62,183 nt of DNA from Pseudonocardiaceae bacterium YIM PH 21723 (GTDB lineage: Bacteria > Actinomycetota > Actinomycetes > Mycobacteriales > Pseudonocardiaceae). The stretch lies in contig QZFT01000051.1 of the NCBI GenBank assembly GCA_003600225.1, positions 1 through 62,183 on the forward strand. Reading direction: 5' to 3'. Shown piece after piece: positions 1 through 9,100 of this stretch. The position numbers were made by a program, and so were the translations under genes. Each line of letters opens with the position of its first letter. Within the stretch, counting starts at the first letter, position 1. The notes under the pieces were generated by a model, which was not told the origin of the DNA, ran no database searches, and was given only the letters and a program-made list of their open reading frames with translations.

Positions 1-7
1 CCACCAC

Positions 8-51
8 CCCACGACAAGTGCCACTTGTCGTGGGAAAAACCCACGACAAGT
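8..51. repeat. Perfect palindrome with a third copy of one arm
   Basis: A 13-base arm, CCCACGACAAGTG (8-20), is followed by one base and its exact reverse complement (22-34). After five A residues, 12 bases of the first arm are repeated (40-51). The central arm can therefore pair with either neighbour, giving two mutually exclusive hairpins. It could be a terminator for a gene lying to the left of the window. It also resembles the intergenic palindromes at 31739-31787 and 61883-61929 in lying just before a copy of the E repeat. Confidence 0.75.
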
Positions 52-80
52 CACCTCGGTTAACCCGCGCAGCAACCCGA

Positions 81-172
81 CCGCCCAGACAGGCGTGCCC
101 CCACCCAACACGCCGGCAGGAAAGACCCCGGCCCCCACCCGTCTCCTCCTCCAAAGCCCTCTTTCGACAACA
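81..172 (+). repeat. Dispersed repeat E, copy 1
   Basis: The copy runs from GGCGTGCCCCCACCC through GGCAGGAAAGAC and GTCTCCTCCTCCAAAGC to CTTTCGACAAC. The same ordered blocks recur at 31549-31640 (minus), 31951-32034 (plus), 61680-61770 (minus) and, truncated, at 62050-62117 (plus). It has no convincing gene: the short open frames in it lack ribosome-binding sites. The stretch 1-366 before ssb otherwise holds only the palindrome at 8-51 and DnaA-box-like sites at about 250-276. Confidence 0.8.
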
Positions 173-249
173 AGCTAGAAGCACCACACCCACACCCAGG
201 GTCCGGCAAAGTCATGTTTGAGCAGCTCAGCCGCCCCTTGCCGACCGGC

Positions 250-276
250 TGTGCACAGGGGAGGGGGTTGTCCACA
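250..276 (+). promoter_or_regulatory. DnaA-box-like sites upstream of ssb
   Basis: TTGTCCACA at 268-276 matches the 9-base DnaA box typical of high-GC actinobacteria exactly. CTGTGCACA at 250-258 is a weaker relative. The pair lies about 90 bases before the ssb start. Whether DnaA binds here is inference; two sites alone do not make an origin. Confidence 0.4.
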
Positions 277-366
277 GATGTGTGCTCACTCGCGCCGCGG
301 GGCCGGGATGCTCGGCATGCTCGCTGAGGACGGGCCGGAGGGGCCTGGTGAGCGAGGAGTGGGCGG

Positions 367-813
367 ATGTACGAAACGAGCGTCACGCTGGTCGGCCGGA
401 TCACCGGCGAGGTGGACCACCGGATGTTGCCGGACGGCACGGAGCTGGCCAAGTTCCGGATGGTCTCCACCAGTCGTAGATACGACAGGCAACGAGATCA
501 GTGGGTCGACGGCGATTCGTTGTATGTGAACGTCGACTGCTGGAAACGGCTGGCCGACGGGGTGGCGCGCACCCTGCACAAGGGGGACCCGGTGGTGGTG
601 ACCGGGCAGTTGACGGTGCACGAGTTCGAGTGGGAGGGCGCCAAGCGCAAGGAGCTCCAGGTGCGTGCCCGATCGGTGGGACCCGATCTCCAGTTCTGGC
701 GTGAGCAGTCACAGAGCGGTGGGGAAGTGGTGAACCTCCGGGACAAAGCGCTACGCGATGAGGGGGTCCCGGCAGTGCTGGAACCGCGTTTGGGACTACA
801 CAGCGTCTCGTAA
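367..813 (+). CDS. ssb: Single-stranded DNA-binding protein, second type (Rv2478c-like)
   Basis: This 148-residue protein has one OB fold over about residues 1-110 (MYETSVTLVGRITGEV at the start; SLYVNVDCWKRLADGVARTL and GDPVVVTGQLTVHEFE later). It should bind single-stranded DNA in replication and repair. The start is ATG preceded by GAGGAGTGGG. It lacks the acidic C-terminal tip (DDDIPF type) through which the main bacterial SSB recruits partners and ends in LGLHSVS instead. That suggests an accessory SSB rather than the replicative one next to rpsF and rpsR. Its place before ettA matches Rv2478c before Rv2477c. Confidence 0.85.
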   Translation: MYETSVTLVGRITGEVDHRMLPDGTELAKFRMVSTSRRYDRQRDQWVDGDSLYVNVDCWKRLADGVARTLHKGDPVVVTGQLTVHEFEWEGAKRKELQVRARSVGPDLQFWREQSQSGGEVVNLRDKALRDEGVPAVLEPRLGLHSVS

Positions 814-1024
814 TCGCCCCAGTGATCAACTGAACAGCGTAGACGCCGCGTGCGTATGGAGTAACGGTGACAGTTGTCACGCGGCGCTGCGCGGAGTAGC
901 CAGGCGGTTGCTAACGGTCTTTGTGCTGGTAGAGGGGAGGAGGGAAGATCTGTTGCGAACGCAACTTCTTGTGGAGCCGGACCGGACTGCCGGTGGGATG
1001 TCGGTCGGCTCTACGATTTACTCC

Positions 1025-2701
1025 ATGGCCGAGTACATCTACACCATGCGGAAGGTGCGCAAGGCGCACGGCGACAAGGTGATTCTTGACGACGTGTTCC
1101 TGAACTTCCTTCCCGGCGCCAAGATCGGCGTGGTCGGCCCCAACGGGGCGGGTAAGTCCAGCGTGCTCAAGATCATGGCTGGGCTGGACATCCCGAACAA
1201 CGGGGACGCGTTCCTCGCTGAGGGCTACTCCGTTGGCATCCTGCAGCAGGAGCCTCCGCTCAACGAGGAGAAGGACGTCCTGGGCAATGTCCAGGAGGGC
1301 CTCGGTGAGATCAAGCAGCAGCTCGACCGGTTCAACGCGATCGCCGAAGAGATGGCGACCAACTACACCGACGAGCTGATGGAGGAGATGGGCAAGCTGC
1401 AGGAGATCCTCGACCACGCCAACGCGTGGGACGTGGACTCGCAGCTGGACCAGGCGATGGACGCCCTCCGCTGCCCGCCGCCGGACGCCGATGTCACCAA
1501 GCTCTCCGGTGGCGAGCGCCGCCGGGTCGCCCTGTGCAAGCTCTTGCTCAGCAAGCCCGACCTGCTGCTGCTGGACGAGCCCACCAACCACCTGGACGCC
1601 GAGTCGGTGCTCTGGCTCGAGCAGCACCTGGCGCAGTACGCCGGCGCCGTGCTCGCCGTGACCCACGACCGGTACTTCCTGGACAACGTGGCCGAGTGGA
1701 TCCTGGAACTGGACCGCGGCCGCGCCTACCCCTACGAGGGCAACTACTCCACCTACCTGGAGAAGAAGGCCGAGCGCCTCGCGGTCGCCGGCCGCAAGGA
1801 CGTCAAGCTGCAGAAGCGGCTCAAGGACGAGCTCGCCTGGGTCCGGTCCAACCCGAAGGCCCGGCAGGCCAAGTCGAAGTCCCGACTGGCCCGCTACGAG
1901 GAAATGGCCATCGAGGCGGAGAAGACCCGCAAGCTCGACTTCGAGGAGATCCAGATCCCGCCGGGCCCGCGTCTGGGCAATGTGGTGGTCGAGGTCAACG
2001 ACCTGAAGAAGGGCTTCGGCGACCGGGTTCTCATCGACAACCTGAGCTTCGACCTGCCGCGCAACGGCATCGTCGGCGTCATCGGTCCGAACGGCGTCGG
2101 CAAGACCACGCTGTTCAAGACCATCGTCGGCCTGGAAGACGCCAACGAGGGCAACGTCAAGATCGGCGAGACGGTCAAGCTGTCCTACGTGGACCAGAAC
2201 CGTGGTGGCCTCGACCCGGAGAAGAACGTCTGGGAACTGGTCTCCGACGGCCTGGACTACATCAAGGTCGGCCAGGTCGAGATGCCGTCCCGTGCCTACA
2301 TCGGCGCCTTCGGTTTCAAGGGCGCCGACCAGCAGAAGCCGAGCAAGGTGCTCTCCGGTGGAGAGCGCAACCGGCTGAACCTGGCGCTGACCCTCAAAGA
2401 GGGCGGCAACCTGATCATGCTCGACGAACCGACCAACGACCTGGACGTGGAAACGCTGGGTTCGCTGGAGAACGCCCTTGAGCAGTTCCCGGGTTGTGCC
2501 GTGGTCATCTCGCACGACCGGTGGTTCCTGGACCGCGTCGCCACGCACATCCTCGCCTGGGAAGGCGACGACCAGAACCCGGCGAAGTGGTTCTGGTTCG
2601 AGGGCAACTTCGAGGGCTACGAGAAGAACAAGATCGAGCGTCTGGGCGCTGAGGCTGCCCGGCCGCATCGGGTCACCTATCGCAAACTGACACGGGGCTG
2701 A
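1025..2701 (+). CDS. ettA: ABC-F energy-dependent translational throttle EttA
   Basis: This is a 558-residue ribosome-associated ABC-F ATPase, with no membrane segment. Two ABC domains are present. The first has Walker A GPNGAGKSS, signature LSGGERRRVALCKLL and Walker B LLLLDEPTNHLD; the second has GPNGVGKTT, LSGGERNRLNLALTL and LIMLDEPTNDLD. An ARM insertion lies in the first domain and a charged linker between them. EttA-type proteins sit in the ribosomal E site and gate translation according to ATP/ADP. The start MAEYIYTMRK is the family start. A purine-rich GGGAGGAGGG at 936-945 lies before an in-frame TTG at 953 that would add 24 residues; I prefer 1025 by conservation. Confidence 0.93.
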   Translation: MAEYIYTMRKVRKAHGDKVILDDVFLNFLPGAKIGVVGPNGAGKSSVLKIMAGLDIPNNGDAFLAEGYSVGILQQEPPLNEEKDVLGNVQEGLGEIKQQLDRFNAIAEEMATNYTDELMEEMGKLQEILDHANAWDVDSQLDQAMDALRCPPPDADVTKLSGGERRRVALCKLLLSKPDLLLLDEPTNHLDAESVLWLEQHLAQYAGAVLAVTHDRYFLDNVAEWILELDRGRAYPYEGNYSTYLEKKAERLAVAGRKDVKLQKRLKDELAWVRSNPKARQAKSKSRLARYEEMAIEAEKTRKLDFEEIQIPPGPRLGNVVVEVNDLKKGFGDRVLIDNLSFDLPRNGIVGVIGPNGVGKTTLFKTIVGLEDANEGNVKIGETVKLSYVDQNRGGLDPEKNVWELVSDGLDYIKVGQVEMPSRAYIGAFGFKGADQQKPSKVLSGGERNRLNLALTLKEGGNLIMLDEPTNDLDVETLGSLENALEQFPGCAVVISHDRWFLDRVATHILAWEGDDQNPAKWFWFEGNFEGYEKNKIERLGAEAARPHRVTYRKLTRG

Positions 2702-2706
2702 GGCCA

Positions 2707-5700
2707 ATGGATTCAGCACGCACCGACACCCCGTCCGAGCCCGCGGATTCGTTATTCGAATCCGCCTGGCGGCTGCGATGGCGCGCGCCAGAGCTGGCCC
2801 TTGCCTTCGGTGAACGCTCCAAGGAGCAGGCCGAACGGGTCGGCGACACCGCGCGACGGCTGCGTGCCGAAGCTCTGGTGTTGTTCGCGCTGAACCAGCT
2901 GGGACAGGGTGTCCAGGCCACCGAGCGGGCGCTCGCCGCGCTCCGCGAGGTGGAGGCCCACAGTGATGGGTCAGAAAACGGGGGCGAGTACCGGGAACTG
3001 GCCGCGCGACTGCGGCTGGAACTGGCTCGCTGCTCCCGTGCCGCCAACGCGCCGATGACCGGCTTCGCTCTGCTGCGGCCGGTGCTCGACGCACCGGACA
3101 CCCCGCCGCTGCTGCGGGCCGCGTCGTTGGTGCAGATCACCGACTTCCTGGCCCAGCTGGGCCACGGCAGTGAGCTGAGCGCCGCGCTCGTCGAGGCGGA
3201 CCGGCTGTACCTGACCGACGAGAGCGGCGATCAGGACGCCGTGGTGCTGTTGCGCAGCCTGCTGCGCGCGGTCGCCGCGTCGCACCACCGCCGGTGGAAC
3301 GACCTGCAGGGCGCGGTCCGGCTGGCCGAGGAGGGTCTTGAGCTCCTCGGGCTGCTGTCCGAGCCCGGTGCGGACAGCGGGCACGTCGCGGCCAAGCTGA
3401 GCCTGGAACTGGTCTGCGCGCACCTGGACTCCGACCGGCCCGACCTCGCGGTGACCGCCGCGGAGAAGGTGCTCGTCGGTTCGGTGCGGGCACCCGCGGC
3501 CTCCGCGCTGGGCTGGATCCGGCTGGCCCTGGCCACCCGGGTGCACCTGCCCGAGGGCAGGCTGGACTCGGCCAGGGACCTGCTGGTGCAGACGGCGGAC
3601 AGCGCCGAGCGGCACCGGCTGGACTCGCTGCTGGCACAGAGCCTGACCACGGTCTCCCACCTGCTCGAGCGGACCGGTGAGCTTCCTGAGGCGTTGAACG
3701 CGTTGCGTTCCGCGCACGCGGCGGAGCGCAGGCGGGAACGTTCGGTGCAGTTGGTCCGGGTACTGCTGGCCGAGGAGTTCGCCGCCCTGCGTGCGGACTC
3801 CGCGCCTGCCGCCGAGCAGATCGCCGCGATGTTCGGTGCCTCGGCTCCGGCTTCGCGCCCGGCCACCGTCCAGCAGCAGTTCGTGGTGCCACCGTCGATC
3901 TCCGCCCCGCAGCCGATCGCGGAGCAGCAGGCACCGGTGACCGAGCCGGAGCCGCCCGTGCCGGCCGAGGTCGCACCCACCCAGATCGTGCATGTCGCCC
4001 CGGCCGAGTCGACGCCCTCGCTGGCCGAGCTGGTCACCGGGGTACCCGCGCTGGACCGGCTGGAGTTCCGGCAGCGCACCGACTCGGTCCTGGCCGATGC
4101 CAGCCCGCAGCGCACCATCACCCTGCTGCTGATGAGCATCGACCACTTCGTGCTCGGCGCCGACGCGGCCAGCCCCGAGGTCATGGCCGCGGTGCGGCAG
4201 CGGATCCTCGAGCAGCTGCACAGCGCGCCCACCCCGCAGGCGAACGGCCCGCAGACGATGTTCGGCGTCCTGGGTGAGGAACTGCTAGCCGTACTGCTGC
4301 CGGACGTGACCGCCGAGCAGGCGCACGACTGGGCACAGGACCAGCGCATCGAGGTGCTCGGCACGGACTGGAGCCAGATGGCCAGCGGGCTGTCGGTCAC
4401 CGTCAGGGTGGGCACCGCCGACTCACCGGGTGGAGCCGGCTCGTTCGACCTGTTCGAGCGGGCGGAGCGGTCGCTGTTCCCGGCGCCGGCCACCGCCGAC
4501 GCCCCGGAGCTGCCGCCGTTCTCCTTCTCGGTCTCCGAGATCCTGAAGCGGGACATGGCCTTCTCCGAGGTCATGAAGCGGGATTCGCCGATGCCACCGC
4601 CGCCGGCCAAGGCCGAGGAGCTGGCTCGCGAAGGCCACCCCGAGGAAAGCCCGATCGTGCACACCGATCGTTCGGTGCGCGAACAGCTCGCCGAATCGAT
4701 CGCCCTGCCCAGGCAGAGCCCGGTTCCGGTGGAGAGCGTCGAGACCGAACGGCCCGCGCCGGAGATCAGCCGACCGCTGATCGAGGACGTTCCGCTCACC
4801 GCGGAGCAGGCCGGCGGTCCGTCCCACGACGAGTCCGCGGACGAGGTGAACCAGGCCGGTTCGCATTCCCTCGCCGAGAACTCGCACTCCCTCGTGGAGC
4901 TCGAAGCGGTGCCGGATCAGCACGACGATGTCGTGTCCGCCCAGGTCATGGACGCCAGCACCGCGCCGCAGCGCGCGGTGGGCACCGACGGTCTCCCGGT
5001 CGCCGACCCCGGCCCCCGGGTACCGGAGGAGGCGCCCAGCGAACGGACCGACCCCAACCACGCCAGGGCCGACTACCTGTCCGAGCCGATGTTCCGCTCG
5101 GCGCAGAACTCGTCCTCCTGGCTGGCCAACCGGCTGCCCGAGCCGCCGGACCAGCAGCAGGTGCCGGAGCAGCAGGCACCCGCCGCGCAGCAGGCTCCGC
5201 TGGCCATCTTCGAGTCCTCCGAGGGCTACCAGGGGCCGACCGGCTCCGCCGTGGTCCCGGTGGTCGACGCCCCGATCGGGGTAGGCGGCGCGCTGACCGC
5301 GCTGGTGTCCAAGCCGCCGATGGAGCCGACCGGTCAGCCGAACCAGGCCGACCCGGTCGCCGAGCAGCCCGCTCCCATCGAGGCCACCGAGGTTCCGGCC
5401 ACCGAGCCGGAGCAGCCGAAGGCACCGGCCAACGAGAACCTGACCACGCCTCGCGGGGTCCGGCGCTCGCTGCAGGACGTCGGCCTCGCCGACCTGCTGA
5501 CCGAGGCCCTGGTGGCCTACGAGGACGGCAGGCGCAAGCAGGCCGGGGAACCGCAGAACCCGGAGCCCGGTCCGGAGCGTTCCCTCGCGGAACGGTCCGG
5601 TGTGCACCCGGTCATCGGCCCGCCGCAGGAGACCGCCATGGTCCCCAGGGCGGTGGCCGAAGCCCAGATGACCACGGTCACCCCGGCGGCGGACAAGCCC

Positions 5701-5859
5701 AAGGACCGGCCGGCCAACGGGCACGCCACCCAGGTGGGCGGCGGCATGCCGCTCCCGCCGTGGTCCAGCCTCTCCACCCAGCTGGTCCGGCCGCAGGTCC
5801 CGCCCAAGGCACCGGGCGAGGAAGCGGCGAACAAGGCCGGCCGTAACGGTCACGGCTGA
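2707..5859 (+). CDS. Large TPR-like / degenerate GGDEF / disordered protein
   Basis: This 1050-residue protein begins 5 bases after the ettA stop. The N-terminal half (about 1-370) is alpha-helical with TPR-like pairs (for example ALAFGERSKEQAERVGDTAR). Residues of about 450-590 look like a GGDEF domain: LLLMSIDHFVLGADAA resembles the metal-binding strand, and VLGEELLAVLLPD stands where GGDEF should be. The catalytic GGDEF signature is lost, so cyclic-di-GMP synthesis is unlikely. The remaining 450 or so residues are rich in Pro, Glu and Ala and low in complexity, presumably disordered. There is no signal peptide or membrane segment. It may be a regulator or scaffold; the function is unknown. 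Confidence 0.7.
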   Translation: MDSARTDTPSEPADSLFESAWRLRWRAPELALAFGERSKEQAERVGDTARRLRAEALVLFALNQLGQGVQATERALAALREVEAHSDGSENGGEYRELAARLRLELARCSRAANAPMTGFALLRPVLDAPDTPPLLRAASLVQITDFLAQLGHGSELSAALVEADRLYLTDESGDQDAVVLLRSLLRAVAASHHRRWNDLQGAVRLAEEGLELLGLLSEPGADSGHVAAKLSLELVCAHLDSDRPDLAVTAAEKVLVGSVRAPAASALGWIRLALATRVHLPEGRLDSARDLLVQTADSAERHRLDSLLAQSLTTVSHLLERTGELPEALNALRSAHAAERRRERSVQLVRVLLAEEFAALRADSAPAAEQIAAMFGASAPASRPATVQQQFVVPPSISAPQPIAEQQAPVTEPEPPVPAEVAPTQIVHVAPAESTPSLAELVTGVPALDRLEFRQRTDSVLADASPQRTITLLLMSIDHFVLGADAASPEVMAAVRQRILEQLHSAPTPQANGPQTMFGVLGEELLAVLLPDVTAEQAHDWAQDQRIEVLGTDWSQMASGLSVTVRVGTADSPGGAGSFDLFERAERSLFPAPATADAPELPPFSFSVSEILKRDMAFSEVMKRDSPMPPPPAKAEELAREGHPEESPIVHTDRSVREQLAESIALPRQSPVPVESVETERPAPEISRPLIEDVPLTAEQAGGPSHDESADEVNQAGSHSLAENSHSLVELEAVPDQHDDVVSAQVMDASTAPQRAVGTDGLPVADPGPRVPEEAPSERTDPNHARADYLSEPMFRSAQNSSSWLANRLPEPPDQQQVPEQQAPAAQQAPLAIFESSEGYQGPTGSAVVPVVDAPIGVGGALTALVSKPPMEPTGQPNQADPVAEQPAPIEATEVPATEPEQPKAPANENLTTPRGVRRSLQDVGLADLLTEALVAYEDGRRKQAGEPQNPEPGPERSLAERSGVHPVIGPPQETAMVPRAVAEAQMTTVTPAADKPKDRPANGHATQVGGGMPLPPWSSLSTQLVRPQVPPKAPGEEAANKAGRNGHG

Positions 5860-5875
5860 GCAGAAGACACGTGTG

Positions 5876-5907
5876 GGTGGCGTGGCCGAGTTCGGCCACG
5901 CCACACC
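5876..5907. terminator. Hairpin after the TPR/GGDEF-like gene
   Basis: The GC-rich inverted repeat GGTGGCGTGGCCGA / TCGGCCACGCCAC lies 17 bases after the stop at 5859, with no clear T run after it. It probably ends the ettA operon before gdh. Confidence 0.5.
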
Positions 5908-6115
5908 AACGGCCGGTAAGCAACCGGTGTACGACATGAACTGTGGGTGACGCATACCCGGAAAACGGCCGTATTTGCGTCCATTCGGGTGTCCCTGAAT
6001 GTGCTGATCGTTATGACAGTTGATGGCTCCCTGGTACTGGCATCGATTTCCACAGGCCGTAGGGTGGAAAGCGTCCAGGCACACCGAGGTGCCGGATAGT
6101 GTGGAGCCACAGAAC

Positions 6116-9100
6116 ATGACCTCGACTGGAGCTTTTACCCGCTCTGGAGACGCCGGCCCATACGCTGGGTCCGGCGACCCGACGACCCCGGGAGGCGCGG
6201 GTTTCGACCCGAAACACGCCAGCCCCGAACTCCTGCAAGCCGAGCTGCTCGCCAATGCCGCCGAGCTGCATCCGGACCGCGCGGACCTGCTGCGCCGGTA
6301 CTACCGGCACGCGCCCGCCGAGGAGATCATCGACTCCCAGGCCACCGACCTGTCGGCGTGCCTGACGTCCCATATGAACCTGGCCGCCACCCGCGTGCCG
6401 GGCCGCCCGGCCATCAGGGTGTTCAACCCGAGCCGGGCCACCGACGGCTGGGACACCCAGTCCACGGTGATCCAGGTGGTCACCGACGACATGCCGTACC
6501 TGGTGGACTCGGTGATCGCCGAGCTGAACCGCGCGGGTGTCGGAGTGCAGCGCATCGTGCACCCGATCCTGGTGGTGCGCCGCGATGTCGTCACCGGCGT
6601 GCTGCAGGACGTGCTGCTGGACGCCGATCCGACCAAGCCGCCGGCCGACGCCATCGTCGAGTCCTGGATGCGCCTGGAAGCCGACCTGATCTCCGACCCG
6701 GAGCGGGGCCGGGAGATCGAGCAGCGGCTGCACTCGGTGCTGAACGACGTCCGCGAGGTCGTCGAGGACACCGAGAAGATGATCTCCACCGCGCTGCAGC
6801 TGGCCGGTGAGCTGGAAGGTGCGCAGCTGCCGTTGCAACGCGAGCAGGTGACCGGCAGCGCCGACCTGTTGCGCTGGCTGGCCGACGAGCACTTCACCTT
6901 CCTCGGCTACCGGCGCTACGAGCTGGTGACCGACGAGCAGACCGGTGAGATCGCCCTGCGCGCCGCCCTGGCCTCCGGCCTCGGCGTGCTGCGACAGGAC
7001 AGCCTCGCCGCGCGCAGCTTCACCGCGGGCGCGGAGGACACCGAGCGGGCCCTGGCACCGAATCTGCTGGTGCTCACCGAGGCCAGCGCGCCGTCCACCG
7101 TGCACCGCTCGGTCTACCCGTACTACGTGGGCGTGAAGACCTTCGGCGAGGACGGCCAGGTCACCGGCGAGCACCGGTTCCTCGGCATGCTCACCACCGC
7201 CGCGCTGCACGAGGACGTGCTGGACATCCCGGTGATCGCCAAGCGGGTGCGCGATGTCGTGCGCCGGGCCGGCCTGCCGCTGGAGTCCTACTCCGGCCAG
7301 CGCATGCTGGAGGTCATCCAGAACTACCCGCGCAGCGAGCTGTTCTCCGCCGACGAGGACTCGCTGTACGAGACCGCGACCGGCGTGCTGTCCCTGGCCG
7401 AACGGCGCACGCTGCGCCTGTTCCTGCGCCGCGACCCGTATGGCCGCTTCTTCTCCTGCCTGGTCTACCTCCCGCGCGACCGGTACACCACCACCTCGCG
7501 GCTGGCCATGCAGGAGGTGCTGCTCGGCGAACTGCAGGGCACCAACCTGGAGTACAGCGCGCGCATCGGTGAGTCGCAGCTGGCCCGGGTGCACTTCATC
7601 GTGCACACCGACCCGGCCAGCTCCCCGGAGCCGGACGCGATCGCCATCCAGGACCAGCTGGGCGAGGCCATCCGCACCTGGGACGACCTGATGAGCGAGG
7701 CGGTCGCCGCGGAGCCGTCGCAGGACGACATCGCCGCCGCCGAGTCCATCGCCGAGCTGGGCAGCGAGTACGCCAACGCCTTCCCCGAGGCGTACAAGGA
7801 AGACTTCTCGGCCACCGAGGGCCTGTCCGACCTGCGCAAACTGCAGGCGCTGGACTCGGCCGGCGGCCTGGACATGTCCTTCTACGTGCCGCACGACGCC
7901 GAGCCGGGCGAACGCCGGTTCAAGCTGTACATAGCCGGCGAGAAGATCACCCTGTCCAAGGTGCTGCCGGTGCTGCAGCGGATGGGCGTCGAGGTCACCG
8001 ACGAGCGGCCGTACGAGATCACCCGGGACGACGGCGTCGAGTGCTGGATCTATGACTTCGGCATGCGCCTCGACCAGGCCTCCCTGGACATGCTGGCCAA
8101 GGAGGACATCGTCCGGATCCGGGACCGGTTCCAGGACGCCTTCGCCGCCTCCTGGCGGGGTCTCGCCGAGGTCGACGGCTTCAACTCCCTGGTGCTGCGT
8201 GGCGGCCTGACCTGGCAGCAGGCCTCCCTGCTGCGGGCCTACACCAAGTACCTGCGTCAGGCGGGCACCACCTACAGCCAGGACTACATCGAGGACGCCA
8301 TCCTGGCGAACACCTCGGTGGCGGTCGCGCTGGTGCAGCTGTTCGAGACCCGGTTCGACCCGGTCGTCTCCGATGCCGAGCGGGAGAGCCGGGCGCACAC
8401 CCTCAGCACCGAGATCACCGCGCAGATCGACGAGGTCACCAGCCTGGATGTGGACCGCATCCTGCGCAGCTACCTCACGCTGATCAACGCCACGCTGCGG
8501 ACGAACTACTTCGTCCGGGACGAGGGCGTCGCCAAGCCGTACATCTCGTTCAAGCTGAACCCGCAGGCCATCCCGGACCTGCCGGAACCGCGGCCCGCGT
8601 TCGAGATCTTCGTGTACTCGCCGCGGATCGAGGGCGTGCACCTGCGGTTCGGGCCGGTCGCCCGAGGCGGTCTGCGCTGGTCCGACCGTCGCGAGGACTT
8701 CCGCACCGAGATCCTGGGCCTGGTGAAGGCGCAGGCGGTGAAGAACGCGGTGATCGTGCCGGTCGGTTCCAAGGGCGGCTTCGTGGTGAAGCGCCCGCCG
8801 GTCGCCACCGGTGACCCGCAGCTGGACCGCGAGGCCTTCATGGCCGAGGGCATCGGCTGCTACAAGATGTTCATCTCCGGCCTGCTGGACCTCACCGACA
8901 ACCTGGTGCACGGCGAGGTCGTGCCCGCCCGCGAGGTCGTCCGGCACGACGGCGACGACACCTATCTGGTCGTCGCGGCGGACAAGGGCACGGCGACCTT
9001 CTCCGACATCGCGAACGGCGTTGCCGCGTCGTACGGCTTCTGGCTGGGTGACGCGTTCGCCTCCGGTGGCTCGATCGGCTATGACCACAAGGCCATGGGC

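Noticed and set aside
250-276. Replication origin
   Set aside because: Only two DnaA-box-like sites are present and no dnaA, dnaN or AT-rich unwinding region is nearby.
911-3094. Long minus-strand open frame of 727 codons opposite ettA
   Set aside because: It is an antisense shadow of a well-conserved gene in GC-rich DNA, with low-complexity composition and no ribosome-binding site.
5860-6115. Possible riboswitch in the gdh leader
   Set aside because: I looked for ykkC, glutamine and cyclic-di-AMP type motifs and could not match any of them; only a terminator-like hairpin is clear.
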